From: an uncultured Lachnospiraceae bacterium | Lineage (GTDB): Bacteria > Bacillota_A > Clostridia > Lachnospirales > Lachnospiraceae | Assembly (NCBI GenBank): GCA_905207905.1 | Contig: CAJLNC010000017.1 | Coordinates: 1 to 38,912, forward strand | Reading direction: 5' to 3' | Length of the DNA: 38,912 nucleotides | Shown: in pieces, positions 23,270 to 32,801 of the stretch | How the letters are laid out: each line of letters opens with the position of its first letter | Position numbering within the stretch: position 1 is the first letter of the stretch | Position numbers and translations under genes: made by a program | The notes under the pieces: generated by a model | Databases searched by the model: none | What the model was told of the DNA's origin: nothing | Seen by the model: the letters and a program-made list of their open reading frames with translations, nothing else

Positions 23270-25525
23270 TTGGCAAGAACAGTAAAAAAAAGAGAAAAAC
23301 GGTTTACAAAACGAATGCAAATAAAGCTGCTGGCTGTATTTGCATTCATTTTATTCATTCTGGCAATCCTGTTGATTCGGATTACTTATATTACTACGAA
23401 AAGCGGGAACCAGTATGCACGAAAGGTGTTGTCCCAGCAAAATTACGACAGCAGAACCATTCCCTACCGAAGGGGAGAGATCTGGGATACCAACGGCATC
23501 ATCCTGGCCAAAAGCGACCGGGTCTACAATGTGGTGCTGGACTGCTATGCCATCAACAGCAATGAAGACTATATTGAACCCACGATTGAGGCAGTGTGTT
23601 CCTCTCTTGGGCTGGAGGAGGCGGAGGTTCGGGATCGGATCGAAAATGAAAAGACCAGGGAGAGCCAGTACCAGGTGATAAAACAGAAGGCCACAGAGGA
23701 GGAAAAACGTGCCTTTGAGGATTACGTTTCTACCGAAGGACGGGAGCTTTCTGATACGCAGAGGGAGAAGCTTCAAAATGTGACCGGAGTCTGGTTTGAG
23801 GAAGAGTATCAGAGAGATTATCCTTATGATACCCTGGCCAGCAACGTGCTGGGTTTTTCCAATGATATTGACCAGGGTGTGTGCGGCCTGGAAGCCTACT
23901 ATGACGATTTGTTAAACGGAACCAACGGCCGGATCTACGGTTACCTCAATGAAGATTCAGAGTTTCAGAGAACGACCATTGAGCCGGAGCATGGCAAAAC
24001 CCTGGTAACTACTTTGGATATGAACATCCAGCAGACCCTGGAGAAATATATTGCAGAATTTGAGGAGGAGTACGGGGATGCCACAGAGCGGGAAAAAGGG
24101 GCCAAGAATGTGGGCATTATCGCCATGGATCCCAACAGCGGATCCATCCTGGGCATGGCCACCAACTCTGGCTTTGACCTGAACAATCCTCAGGATCTGT
24201 CCGCCCTTTACAGCGGCGCTGAGGTGAAGGCCATGGACGAGGAGGAGTATGTGGAGGCTCTGAATAAAATGTGGAGCAATTTCTGCGTATCTGAGGGAAT
24301 CGAACCGGGGTCTACCGTAAAGCCCATCACCATCGCCTCTGCCCTGGAGATGGGAGCGGTGCAGGACGGAGACCATTTTGTGTGTGACGGATCAGAGTTT
24401 ATTACGGATACAAAGATTAACTGCGATAATATTTACGGCCATGGGGATGAGACGCTGGAGTACGCTATTGTCAATTCCTGCAATGATGCCCTGATGCAGA
24501 TTGCCATGCGTATGACCATTCCTCAGTTCTGCAAATATCAGGAATTGTTTAATTTTGGAAGCAAAACCGGTATTGACCTGCCCAACGAGACTCCGGGGGT
24601 GGTTTATACCAGAGATACCATGCATGAGGTGGAGCTGGCTACCTGCAGCTTCGGCCAGGGGTATATCTGCAGTATGGTGCAGGAAATCGCCGCCTTCTGT
24701 GCAGTGGTGAACGGAGGTTATTATTATCAGCCTCATGTGGTGAAACAAGTGCTAAACGCAGACGGCAGCGTGGAAAAGACGGTGGACAGTCTGGTGTTAA
24801 AACAGCCCATCTCTTCCTCCACCTCCGCCCTGGTGAGGGGATATCTGGAGACGGCGGTAAAGGAAGGAACCGGTAAGAAATCTCAGGTGCCCGGCTACCG
24901 CACAGGCGGAAAGACCGGTACCGCAGAGAAGATCGATGAGGAGACTCACGAGAGAGCGGACGGAAAGTATCTGGTATCCTTTATCGGCGCAGCTCCCATC
25001 AATGATCCTAAGATTGTGATTTATGTGGTGGTGGATGAGCCGAATGTGGAAAATCAGGCGGTCAGTACCTATGCCCAGACATTGTTCCGCCAGGTGGCCA
25101 CGGAGATTTTTCCCTACATGGGCATGTATCCCACAGAGGAGATTGATCCGCAGCTTTTGCTTGAACTGGGGCTTACTCAGGATGATGTGGTGAAAGGGGG
25201 AACCAACCGGGAGACGGTGCAGGCCTTTGATGTTTATGGAAATCTTTACAATGACGCCTATGTGAATGACGAGGGCGTTGTGGTGCATGGGGATGATGAG
25301 ATCCCGGTGGAAGGAGCCTCTGTGAACACAGAAGGAAATATCGTAGACGGCTGGGGCAATGTGATTGAGCTGGAGAACAAGGCGGAAGTTCTGGATCCCA
25401 AAGCGGATAATCCTAATATTGCAGCTCCTCCCGAAAAGTTAAGCGACAGCGGAGAGGCGGATGCCACCACCTGGGACGGCATCACAGACGAAGATCTGGA
25501 GGATGAAGCTGGCGGGGCGGAGTGA
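23270..25525 (+). CDS. ftsI: Class B penicillin-binding protein (division transpeptidase), with repeat tail
   Basis: A 751-residue membrane-anchored D,D-transpeptidase that cross-links septal peptidoglycan. An N-terminal helix (about 18-40) is followed by the pedestal domain (RRGEIWDTNGIILAKS) and the transpeptidase domain: Ser348 in EPGSTVKP, SxN Ser403 in NSCNDAL, and Lys548 in GGKTGTAEK. There is no recognisable PASTA domain. Instead residues from about 650 carry a Gly/Asn/Asp-rich tail with AFDVYGNLY and VNTEGNIVDGWGNVIE, then an acidic end. GTG at 23261 is possible, but TTG at 23270 (MARTVKKREK) is better spaced from AGGTGA (23259-23264). It is the first of two class B PBPs, as pbpB precedes spoVD in Bacillus. 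Confidence 0.92.
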   Translation: MARTVKKREKRFTKRMQIKLLAVFAFILFILAILLIRITYITTKSGNQYARKVLSQQNYDSRTIPYRRGEIWDTNGIILAKSDRVYNVVLDCYAINSNEDYIEPTIEAVCSSLGLEEAEVRDRIENEKTRESQYQVIKQKATEEEKRAFEDYVSTEGRELSDTQREKLQNVTGVWFEEEYQRDYPYDTLASNVLGFSNDIDQGVCGLEAYYDDLLNGTNGRIYGYLNEDSEFQRTTIEPEHGKTLVTTLDMNIQQTLEKYIAEFEEEYGDATEREKGAKNVGIIAMDPNSGSILGMATNSGFDLNNPQDLSALYSGAEVKAMDEEEYVEALNKMWSNFCVSEGIEPGSTVKPITIASALEMGAVQDGDHFVCDGSEFITDTKINCDNIYGHGDETLEYAIVNSCNDALMQIAMRMTIPQFCKYQELFNFGSKTGIDLPNETPGVVYTRDTMHEVELATCSFGQGYICSMVQEIAAFCAVVNGGYYYQPHVVKQVLNADGSVEKTVDSLVLKQPISSSTSALVRGYLETAVKEGTGKKSQVPGYRTGGKTGTAEKIDEETHERADGKYLVSFIGAAPINDPKIVIYVVVDEPNVENQAVSTYAQTLFRQVATEIFPYMGMYPTEEIDPQLLLELGLTQDDVVKGGTNRETVQAFDVYGNLYNDAYVNDEGVVVHGDDEIPVEGASVNTEGNIVDGWGNVIELENKAEVLDPKADNPNIAAPPEKLSDSGEADATTWDGITDEDLEDEAGGAE

Positions 25526-25572
25526 TAAAACGGTATAATGGAACGGCGCTTTTGGCTGCAGTTTATTGATTT

Positions 25573-25622
25573 GGAGATGTTGCAAAATACCAGTCCGGTG
25601 GATTTGCAGCATCTCCTTTTTT
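25573..25622 (+). terminator. Terminator between the two PBP genes
   Basis: GGAGATGTTGCAAA (25573-25586) pairs with TTTGCAGCATCTCC (25603-25616) along 14 bp with one G-U pair, and six T residues follow. A strong rho-independent terminator inside the dcw cluster, so the downstream genes depend on read-through or a local promoter. The 170 bp after it show no clear promoter or gene. Confidence 0.85.
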
Positions 25623-25793
25623 CTGCCATGGATGGAAAGTAAAAATTTTTCGATGACAGAAAAAGGATGAGCATCTGCAAGCCGGCTGAAACGGTGGAAG
25701 TTGTTGTTCAAAGAGAGCTATGGAAAGAGGAGCCTTCGGGAGTATCATAACCGGGCTGCCCCTGGAATACATTTTGTGTAAGGGGGGATTGCC

Positions 25794-27713
25794 ATGCCTT
25801 TTGGAAAGCTTCACACTTTTCATAAGAAAAAGATCGTGTTTGTATTTTTATCCTGCATTTTGGCTCTGGTGCTGCTTATGGGCCGTTTGGGTTACCTGAT
25901 GCTGAAACGGTCGGACTACTACAGTGGAAAGGCGGAGAATCTCCATGAAAGAGAGCGGCCGATCAAGGCTGCCAGAGGCAGGATTCTGGATGCCAATGGG
26001 ACGGTGTTGGCAGATAACCGGACGGTATGTACCATATCCGTGATTCACAGCCAGGTGAAAGAGCCGGAGAAAGTGATCGCCATGCTGTGTCGGGAGCTGG
26101 AGCTGTCTGAGGAGCGTGTGCGGAAAAAGGTGGAGAAGGTCAGTTCTATGGAGCGGATCCAATCCAATGTAGAAAAGGAAGTGGGAGACAAAATCCGAAG
26201 CTATGGGCTGGCTGGGGTGAAAGTGGATGAGGACTATAAGCGGTATTATCCGTATGATACGCTGGCCTCCAAGGTACTGGGCTTTACTGGCAGTGACAAT
26301 CAGGGGATTATCGGCCTGGAGGTGGCCTACGATCAGGTGCTTCAGGGGACGCCGGGAAAGATTCTCACCCTGACCGATGCCAGGGGTGTGGAGCTTCCGG
26401 AGGCGGGGGAGAGCCGCCTGGAACCTGTGGCGGGAGATGATCTGCAGATCAGCCTGGACTACAATATTCAGAAATATATTGAGCAGGAAGCGCTGCGGGT
26501 GATGGAGCAAAAACAGGCGGACAGCGTATCCATCATTATTCTCAATCCCCAGAATGGCGAGATCTATGGCATGACCAATGTGCCGGAATTTAATCTTAAT
26601 GATCCCTTTACCCTGGTGACCAAGGCCAAGGAGCGTGCAGGCGGTGAGGAGGCTGCCGAGACGTTTTCTAATTCCGGTGAAAGCGGAGAGCTGTTTTTTC
26701 AGTCAGGAGAGGGCACGGAAAGAACAGCTGGGAGTGAGGAAACTCCAGAGGAGACACCGGTTCAGCCGGAGGAGCAGCTCGAAAAAACACAGGAGGAACT
26801 GTATCAGGAGCAGCTCAATCAGATGTGGCGCAACGGCTGCATCAATGACACCTATGAGCCTGGTTCCACGTTTAAGGTGATCACCGCTTCTGCCGGTTTG
26901 GAGGAAGGGGTGGTATCTCTGGAAGACCACTTCAGCTGCCCTGGATTTAAAATCGTGGAGGATCGGAGAATCCGTTGCCACAAAACAACCGGTCATGGGG
27001 CGGAGACTTTTTTGGAAGCAGCCCAGAATTCCTGCAATCCCGTGTTTATAGAGGTAGGGCTGAGGCTGGGCGTGGAGCGGTATTTTCAGTATCTGAAGCA
27101 GTTCGGACTTTTGAATAAAACAGGAATCGATTTGCCCGGGGAGGCTTCCACGATTATGCACAGGCAGGAGAACGTAGGCCAGGTGGAGCTGGCTACCATG
27201 GCTTTTGGGCAGTCCTTTCAGATTACCCCTATTCAGTTGGCAGCTACTGTCAGTTCTCTGATAAACGGAGGGAGACGGATTACCCCCCATTTCGCAGTGG
27301 CAGCAAGGAGCAGGGAGGGAATTTTAAAAAAAGTGTATCAGTATCCGGAAGGGGAACAGATCGTTTCAGAGGAGACTTCGAAAACGATGCAGTATGTGCT
27401 GGAGCACGTAGTATCAGACGGATCCGGAAACCGGGCATACCTGGAGGGCTACCATATCGGGGGAAAGACCGCAACCTCAGAGACTCTGCCGCGAAGCGCC
27501 AACCGTTATATTTCTTCTTTTGTGGGCTTTGGCCCTGCCCAGGATCCCAAGGTGCTGGGACTTTGCATCATTAACAACCCTCAGGGAGTCTATTACGGAG
27601 GAACCATTGCAGCACCGGTGATCCAGCGGATTTTTTCCAACATCCTGCCGTATCTGGGTATTCAGCAGGATGAGTCGGAACTTTTATCAGAAGTTGAACC
27701 AGAAAATGATTGA
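25794..27713 (+). CDS. Second class B penicillin-binding protein, SpoVD-like
   Basis: A 639-residue class B transpeptidase. After an N-terminal membrane helix (about 14-34) come the pedestal (ARGRILDANGTVLADN) and the transpeptidase domain with Ser358 in EPGSTFKV, SxN Ser413 in NSCNPVF, and Lys558. The KTG triad is KTA here (GGKTATSE), so the Gly is an Ala. A low-complexity, Glu-rich insertion of about 65 residues (276-341) lies just before the active serine. By order (second PBP after ftsL) and spore-forming context this is the SpoVD/PBP2-like paralogue, which makes spore cortex or elongation wall; I cannot separate the two roles. AAGGGGGG precedes the ATG by about 8 bases. Confidence 0.9.
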   Translation: MPFGKLHTFHKKKIVFVFLSCILALVLLMGRLGYLMLKRSDYYSGKAENLHERERPIKAARGRILDANGTVLADNRTVCTISVIHSQVKEPEKVIAMLCRELELSEERVRKKVEKVSSMERIQSNVEKEVGDKIRSYGLAGVKVDEDYKRYYPYDTLASKVLGFTGSDNQGIIGLEVAYDQVLQGTPGKILTLTDARGVELPEAGESRLEPVAGDDLQISLDYNIQKYIEQEALRVMEQKQADSVSIIILNPQNGEIYGMTNVPEFNLNDPFTLVTKAKERAGGEEAAETFSNSGESGELFFQSGEGTERTAGSEETPEETPVQPEEQLEKTQEELYQEQLNQMWRNGCINDTYEPGSTFKVITASAGLEEGVVSLEDHFSCPGFKIVEDRRIRCHKTTGHGAETFLEAAQNSCNPVFIEVGLRLGVERYFQYLKQFGLLNKTGIDLPGEASTIMHRQENVGQVELATMAFGQSFQITPIQLAATVSSLINGGRRITPHFAVAARSREGILKKVYQYPEGEQIVSEETSKTMQYVLEHVVSDGSGNRAYLEGYHIGGKTATSETLPRSANRYISSFVGFGPAQDPKVLGLCIINNPQGVYYGGTIAAPVIQRIFSNILPYLGIQQDESELLSEVEPEND

Positions 27714-27738
27714 AGTATGAGTGAAAAAGAATTATACT
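27710..27738 (+). promoter_or_regulatory. Internal sigma-A promoter before mraY
   Basis: TTGAAG (27710-27715), a 17-base spacer and TATACT (27733-27738). The -35 overlaps the end of the SpoVD-like gene. It would start mraY-murD-ftsW-murA-ftsQ transcription independently of mraZ. Confidence 0.65.
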
Positions 27739-27749
27739 AAAAAATAGCA

Positions 27750-27778
27750 GGCTGTTTTCTGAAAGCCGGAAAACAGCC
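27750..27778 (+). promoter_or_regulatory. 5'-leader hairpin before mraY
   Basis: A perfect 10-bp inverted repeat, GGCTGTTTTC (27750-27759) and GAAAACAGCC (27769-27778), with a 9-base loop and no T-run after it. It begins about 5 bases after the expected start site of the promoter at 27710-27738, so it would cap the transcript. Confidence 0.6.
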
Positions 27779-27817
27779 GGAGAGATAATGTACAAAAAGA
27801 AAATGAAGAGGTGTGTT

Positions 27818-28798
27818 ATGATTATTAGTGCGGATATTTTAATTCCTTTGTTTCTGGCTTTCGGGATCAGCGTGGTTCTTGGTCCTTTTGTGATTCCCTT
27901 TCTTCAGAAGCTTAAGATCGGGCAGACGGAGCGGGTAGAGGGGGTGAAATCCCACTTAAAGAAGGCGGGTACCCCCACCATGGGAGGACTGATCATTCTC
28001 ATCAGCATTTTGATCACATCCCTCTTTTATATCGGGAAGTATCCCAGAATCATTCCGGTGTTGTTTCTCACCCTGGGATTTGGGATTATCGGATTTTTGG
28101 ATGATTATCTGAAAGTGGTGCTGCGCCGGTCTGACGGACTGATGCCCAAGCAGAAAATGCTGGGTCAGATCATTGTGACCACTATTTTTGTAGTCTATAT
28201 CTGGGTGATGGACAGTTCTTGCCTGGAGATGATTATGCCTTTCCATCTTTTTGGTATTGATGTGCTTTCCGGAGATGTGGTGAAGTGGATCGCCACCCCT
28301 CTGGCCTATGTTGTGATCATCGGCACGGTAAACGGTGTGAATTTTACGGACGGCTTGGACGGACTGGCCACAGGGGTGACCTCCATGGTGGCAGTGTTCT
28401 TTACCGTGGCTTCCATGGTGCTGGGAGGACAGATAGAACCCATCACAGCGGCAGTGCTGGGAGCGCTTCTTGGCTTTTTGCTTTTCAATGTACATCCGGC
28501 CAAGGTCTTTATGGGGGATACCGGTTCCCTGGCTTTGGGAGGCTTTGTGGCGGGCGCGGCCTATATGATGAAGCTGCCCATCTTTATACTTATTATCGGG
28601 CTGGTGTATTTTGTGGAAGTATTGTCTGTGATGATCCAGGTGACCTATTTTAAAAAGACCGGAGGAAAACGGTTCTTCAAGATGGCTCCCATTCATCATC
28701 ACTTTGAATTATGCGGCTGGTCAGAGACCAGAATCGATGCGGTATTCACTGTAATCACCGCCTTCCTGTGCCTGATTGCCATAGTTGGGCTGCAGTAA
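27818..28798 (+). CDS. mraY: Phospho-MurNAc-pentapeptide-transferase MraY
   Basis: A 326-residue polytopic membrane enzyme that makes lipid I from UDP-MurNAc-pentapeptide and undecaprenyl phosphate. Marks are KKAGTPTMGGLIIL, FLDDYLKV with the catalytic Asp pair, NFTDGLDGLATGV, FMGDTGSLALGG and the MAPIHHHFELCGW signature. About ten helices are predicted. In-frame ATGs at 27788 and 27803 would add short basic extensions, but GAAGAGGTG is 6 bases before the ATG at 27818, which gives the usual N-terminus MIISADILIP. It is followed by murD after 52 bp. Confidence 0.96.
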   Translation: MIISADILIPLFLAFGISVVLGPFVIPFLQKLKIGQTERVEGVKSHLKKAGTPTMGGLIILISILITSLFYIGKYPRIIPVLFLTLGFGIIGFLDDYLKVVLRRSDGLMPKQKMLGQIIVTTIFVVYIWVMDSSCLEMIMPFHLFGIDVLSGDVVKWIATPLAYVVIIGTVNGVNFTDGLDGLATGVTSMVAVFFTVASMVLGGQIEPITAAVLGALLGFLLFNVHPAKVFMGDTGSLALGGFVAGAAYMMKLPIFILIIGLVYFVEVLSVMIQVTYFKKTGGKRFFKMAPIHHHFELCGWSETRIDAVFTVITAFLCLIAIVGLQ

Positions 28799-28850
28799 AG
28801 CAGGGGCGGAGCAGAAAATAAAGGCAGTGGAGAGACTAAAGGAGAGACAG

Positions 28851-30206
28851 ATGGAATTGACAGGAAAACGGGTGCTGGTTTTCGGAACCGGTATCAGCGG
28901 CATTGGAGCAGCCGAGCTTTTAGGAAAAGTGGGAGCCTGCCCGGTGCTCTATGATGGAAATAGAAACGTGCGGAAAGAGGATGTACAGGCTAAATTGCCG
29001 GAGGGCACAGAGGCACAGATTGTGATCGGTGAGATAGAAGAAGCACTGGCCTTAAAGCCGGAGCTGGCAGTCCTGAGCCCGGGGGTGCCCACAGATCTGC
29101 CGGCAGTAGAAAAGATCAGGCGTGCAGGGCTTCCTATCTGGGGTGAGATCGAGCTGGCATACGAAAATAGCAGAGGGGATGTGCTGGCCATTACAGGCAC
29201 CAATGGAAAAACGACAACGACTTCCCTGGTGGGGGAGATTATGAAGTATCATCAGGATTCTGTGTATGTGGTGGGAAACATTGGGAATCCCTATACTTCC
29301 GTGGCTCTGGATATGACCGATGAGACGGTTTCCGTGGCAGAGGTGAGCAGTTTTCAGTTAGAGACCATTGACCGGTTCCATCCCAGGGTCAGCGCCATCA
29401 CCAACATTACACCGGATCATCTGGACCGTCATCACACCATGGAGGAGTATATCCGGGTGAAGGAGCAGATCACCAGAAATCAGACCGGGGAAGATACCTG
29501 TGTCCTGAACTATGAGGATGAGGTACTCAGAAATTTCGGGGAGACTCTTCAGACAAAGGTGATCTATTTCAGTTCAGCCAGAAAGCTGGACAAGGGCATC
29601 TATCTGGAGCAGGATGTGATCTGGTACAGCGACGGAGAACAGATTACGGAAATTTTACCGGTAAAGGAATTGAAACTGCTGGGACTTCATAATTATGAAA
29701 ATGTAATGACCGCAGCAGCCATTACCCTGGCTTACGGGGTGCCTCTGGAGGAGATCCGTCATGTGCTCCGGAATTTCAAGGCAGTGGAACACCGGATTGA
29801 GTACGTGGCTGAGAAAAACGGCGTCGTTTATTACAATGATTCTAAGGGAACTAATCCGGATGCCGCCATCAAGGGTATTCAGGCCATGAACCGCCCTACT
29901 GTGCTTCTGGGGGGCGGATACGATAAAGACTCTTCCTATGAGGAGTGGATCCGGGCGTTCGACGGCAAGGTGAAGATGCTTGTGCTGGTGGGACAGACGA
30001 AGGAAAAAATTGCAAAGGCAGCCAGAGAATGCGGATTTACAAAGATCCAGATGGCAGATACTTTTGAGGAGGCCTTCGATCTCTGCGTAAAATGTGCTAA
30101 GCCGGGAGATGCAGTGCTGCTTTCTCCGGCCTGTGCAAGCTGGGGGATGTTCCCTAATTATGAGGTGAGGGGGCAGGTATTCAAAGAGCTGGTTTGGAAA
30201 CTGTAG
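28851..30206 (+). CDS. murD: UDP-N-acetylmuramoyl-L-alanine--D-glutamate ligase
   Basis: A 451-residue cytoplasmic ligase that adds D-Glu to UDP-MurNAc-L-Ala. Domain 1 has the Rossmann-like start KRVLVFGTGISGIGAAELL; domain 2 has the P-loop ITGTNGKTTTTSL, NIGNPYTSVAL and NITPDHLDRHHTMEEY; domain 3 has EHRIEYVAEKNGVVYYNDSKGTNPDA (split) and LLGGGYDKD. All catalytic segments are intact. A longer frame begins inside mraY, but AAAGGAG is 6 bases before the ATG at 28851. murE and murF are absent from this window. Confidence 0.97.
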   Translation: MELTGKRVLVFGTGISGIGAAELLGKVGACPVLYDGNRNVRKEDVQAKLPEGTEAQIVIGEIEEALALKPELAVLSPGVPTDLPAVEKIRRAGLPIWGEIELAYENSRGDVLAITGTNGKTTTTSLVGEIMKYHQDSVYVVGNIGNPYTSVALDMTDETVSVAEVSSFQLETIDRFHPRVSAITNITPDHLDRHHTMEEYIRVKEQITRNQTGEDTCVLNYEDEVLRNFGETLQTKVIYFSSARKLDKGIYLEQDVIWYSDGEQITEILPVKELKLLGLHNYENVMTAAAITLAYGVPLEEIRHVLRNFKAVEHRIEYVAEKNGVVYYNDSKGTNPDAAIKGIQAMNRPTVLLGGGYDKDSSYEEWIRAFDGKVKMLVLVGQTKEKIAKAARECGFTKIQMADTFEEAFDLCVKCAKPGDAVLLSPACASWGMFPNYEVRGQVFKELVWKL

Positions 30207-30354
30207 CCTATCAGAGAAAAGATCCGAGCCGTAGGCTGCGGCAGAACGGGGAAAAACCGGATCTGAAAACTGCGGCAGGATTAAATGGAGAACAGGTTTA
30301 TAAGCGTCAGCGGGAGAAAAGGCGGAGCGGCCTGAGCAAGGACGGAAGGAGCGG

Positions 30355-31458
30355 ATGGTTGGTTTGCAGGCCAAGGGCAAAAAACCGGATTACAGCCTTC
30401 TGGCAGCCGTGCTGTTTCTCACAGTATTCGGCCTGATAACTCTTTACAGTACCAGCGCATATAACGGGCAGGTTCGTTTTGGGGACTCTGCCTACTATTT
30501 TAAGAAACAGGTATTTGCCACCGGATTGGGTCTTGTGTCCATGTATCTGGTGTCCAACTTAGACTATCATCTGTTAAAGCGGGCAGCGCTTCCAGCATAT
30601 CTGGTGTCTTTGGGGCTGTCGGGAGCTGTGCTTTTGGTGGGAGATGCCTACAACGGTTCCAGAAGATGGCTTTCCATTGGCCCCCTGTCCTTTCAGCCTG
30701 CGGAGTATGCCAAGTTGGCGGTGATCCTGCTTTTGGCGGATGTGGTGAGCAGCAGAAAAAAAGGGCACAGCTTCGGAACGATTTTGGCAGTGGGATTTGC
30801 AGTGCTTCCCATTGTGGCACTGGTAGGCACCAACAATCTGAGCACTGCGGTGATTATTCTGGGAATTGGGGTGATTTTGATTTTCATATCCAATCCCAGA
30901 TATCTGCCCTTTATCTGGGTGATCCTGACCGGTACCGGACTTGTCGCTGTATTTCTCAGCATGGAAGCTTACCGGCTGGAGCGGTTGGCGGTGTGGCGGG
31001 ATCCGGAGAAATTTGACAAAGGGTTTCAGACGATTCAGGGGCTTTACGCCATCGGGTCGGGAGGAATCTTTGGCAGAGGGCTTGGAAACAGCATACAAAA
31101 GCTGGGATTTGTCCCGGAAGCACAGAATGATATGATCTTTTCCGTGATCTGTGAGGAACTGGGGCTTGTGGGCGCAGGACTGCTGGTTCTGATTTTCGGA
31201 TTTATGCTGTGGCGGTTTATGATTATTGCCACAAGGGCGGCAGATCTGTTCGGTTCCCTGATTGTGGCAGGCATCATGGGACATATCGCCATTCAGGTGA
31301 TTTTAAACATTGCAGTGGTAACTAACACGATTCCCAATACAGGTATTACTTTGCCCTTCATCAGTTACGGAGGAACCTCAGTGCTGTTCCTGTTGTCAGA
31401 GATGGGGCTGGCTCTTTCGGTGAGCCGGTGGCAAAAAGAGAATTTCTGCATATACTAA
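30355..31458 (+). CDS. ftsW: SEDS-family peptidoglycan polymerase FtsW
   Basis: A 367-residue protein with about ten membrane helices. SEDS signatures are GSRRWLSIGPLSFQPAEYAKLA, GLYAIGSGGIFGRGLGNS, FVPEAQNDMIFSVICEELG and PNTGITLPFISYGGTSVL. With its partner PBP it polymerises septal glycan. FtsW is preferred over RodA because of the dcw position. GAAGGAG is about 4 bases before the ATG. The 148-bp gap after murD contains an 80-residue frame (TTG 30194) that runs into ftsW in another frame; see rejected items. Confidence 0.94.
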   Translation: MVGLQAKGKKPDYSLLAAVLFLTVFGLITLYSTSAYNGQVRFGDSAYYFKKQVFATGLGLVSMYLVSNLDYHLLKRAALPAYLVSLGLSGAVLLVGDAYNGSRRWLSIGPLSFQPAEYAKLAVILLLADVVSSRKKGHSFGTILAVGFAVLPIVALVGTNNLSTAVIILGIGVILIFISNPRYLPFIWVILTGTGLVAVFLSMEAYRLERLAVWRDPEKFDKGFQTIQGLYAIGSGGIFGRGLGNSIQKLGFVPEAQNDMIFSVICEELGLVGAGLLVLIFGFMLWRFMIIATRAADLFGSLIVAGIMGHIAIQVILNIAVVTNTIPNTGITLPFISYGGTSVLFLLSEMGLALSVSRWQKENFCIY

Positions 31459-31495
31459 GATATAAAATCCCCCAAAACAGGTTGGAGGAATGTTT

Positions 31496-32749
31496 TTGAA
31501 CTGTGTAGAGATTCGCGGAGGAAAACCGCTTTGCGGAAGAGTAAAGATACAGGGCTCCAAAAACGGAGTGCTTCCCATCCTGGCAGGCTGCGTGCTTCAT
31601 GAAGGGGTCAGCAGGATCCGCCGCTGTCCCAGAATTCGGGATGTGTTTGACACCATCCGCATTCTGGAACACCTGGGATGCAGGGTGTGGTGGGAAGAGG
31701 ACTGCCTGGCTGTGGACGCCAGGAATGTAACTTCCTGGGAGATACCGGAGGAGCCGGCGGTTGGGATGCGTTCCCCTGTGCTGTTTTTAGGCGCGCTGTT
31801 GGGGAGAATGGGCAGGGCAAAGATCCCTTATCCGGGAGGATGCGTCTTAGGGCCAAGACCGGTGGATCTGCACCTTCAGGCCATGGCCGGGCTGGGCGCG
31901 GTGCTCCAGGAAAAAGAGGGCCGGATAGAGGCGGAGGCAAAACAGCTTCATGGCGGGGAGATTCATCTTCGGTTTCCCAGTGTGGGAGCTACGGAAAACA
32001 GTATTCTGGCTGCCGTGCTGGCGGAAGGGACTACCAGGATCACAGGCTGTGCAAGAGAGCCGGAAGTGTTGGAATTGTGTGCGTTTTTGCAGGAGCTGGG
32101 AGCCAGCATCCGGGTGCCTTCAGAAGGGGTCCTTGAAATTAGAGGAGTCAGGAAACTGAAGGATAGCTGCCATGAGCTGGGAGCAGACCGCATTGTGGCA
32201 GGTACTTATCTGCTGGCGGCTGCGGTGACAGAAGGGCGCATCGGGATAGAGGGAGCGCCAAGGCAGGAACTTGAGGCTTTTCTGCACGTTTTAGAGCAGA
32301 TGGGGATTCGGTTTGACAGTGAAGGGGAAACGCTCTTTGCGGATTGCACAGGGGGCTGCAGAAATATTCCCTACTTGGAAACCGCCCCTTACCCAGGCTT
32401 TCCTACAGATCTTCAGTCTCCCATCATGACACTTATGGCAGTGAGCCGGGGGAGCTGCTGTCTGCGGGAGCGGATTTTTGAATCCAGGTTTAAGATTGCA
32501 GAGCAGCTGATTCAGATGGGGGCAGATATTACGCTTGAAGGCGAGCAGGCTCTGATCAGAGGCGTACCCGGGCTTTCGGCAGCTTCGGTAGAGGCCGGAG
32601 AGCTGCGGGGAGCAGCGGCTTTGTTTCTGGCAGGATTGAATGCCAGGGGAGTGACCAGGATTCGGGGCTGCGGATTTGCGGACCGGGGCTATGAACATTT
32701 TTGCGAGAACTTGATCGGTCTGGGAGCAGACATAAAAATTTGCCAATGA
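31496..32749 (+). CDS. murA: UDP-N-acetylglucosamine 1-carboxyvinyltransferase
   Basis: A 417-residue enolpyruvyl transferase, first committed step of peptidoglycan precursor synthesis. The UDP-GlcNAc-binding Lys-Asn pair is in GSKNGVLPIL, the catalytic and fosfomycin-target Cys (residue 116 from this start) is in PGGCVLGPRPVDLH, and GATENSILAA and the base Asp in YPGFPTDLQSP are present. Catalytic residues look intact. The ATG at 31490 is only one base after GGAGG (31484-31488), while TTG at 31496 is 7 bases away and gives MNCVEIRGG; I chose the TTG. It lies 31 bp after ftsW, where many relatives have murG. Confidence 0.94.
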   Translation: MNCVEIRGGKPLCGRVKIQGSKNGVLPILAGCVLHEGVSRIRRCPRIRDVFDTIRILEHLGCRVWWEEDCLAVDARNVTSWEIPEEPAVGMRSPVLFLGALLGRMGRAKIPYPGGCVLGPRPVDLHLQAMAGLGAVLQEKEGRIEAEAKQLHGGEIHLRFPSVGATENSILAAVLAEGTTRITGCAREPEVLELCAFLQELGASIRVPSEGVLEIRGVRKLKDSCHELGADRIVAGTYLLAAAVTEGRIGIEGAPRQELEAFLHVLEQMGIRFDSEGETLFADCTGGCRNIPYLETAPYPGFPTDLQSPIMTLMAVSRGSCCLRERIFESRFKIAEQLIQMGADITLEGEQALIRGVPGLSAASVEAGELRGAAALFLAGLNARGVTRIRGCGFADRGYEHFCENLIGLGADIKICQ

Positions 32750-32801
32750 AAAGTGCGGCCTGGATGGGCTGCCAGGATAAAAAAGGTACAGGTGAGAAGA
32801 T

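Noticed and set aside
30194..30436. 80-residue basic frame (TTG start) between murD and ftsW
   Set aside because: It lacks a ribosome binding site, overlaps both neighbours and has no conserved feature. A lost N-terminal extension of FtsW is possible, but FtsW from 30355 is full length.
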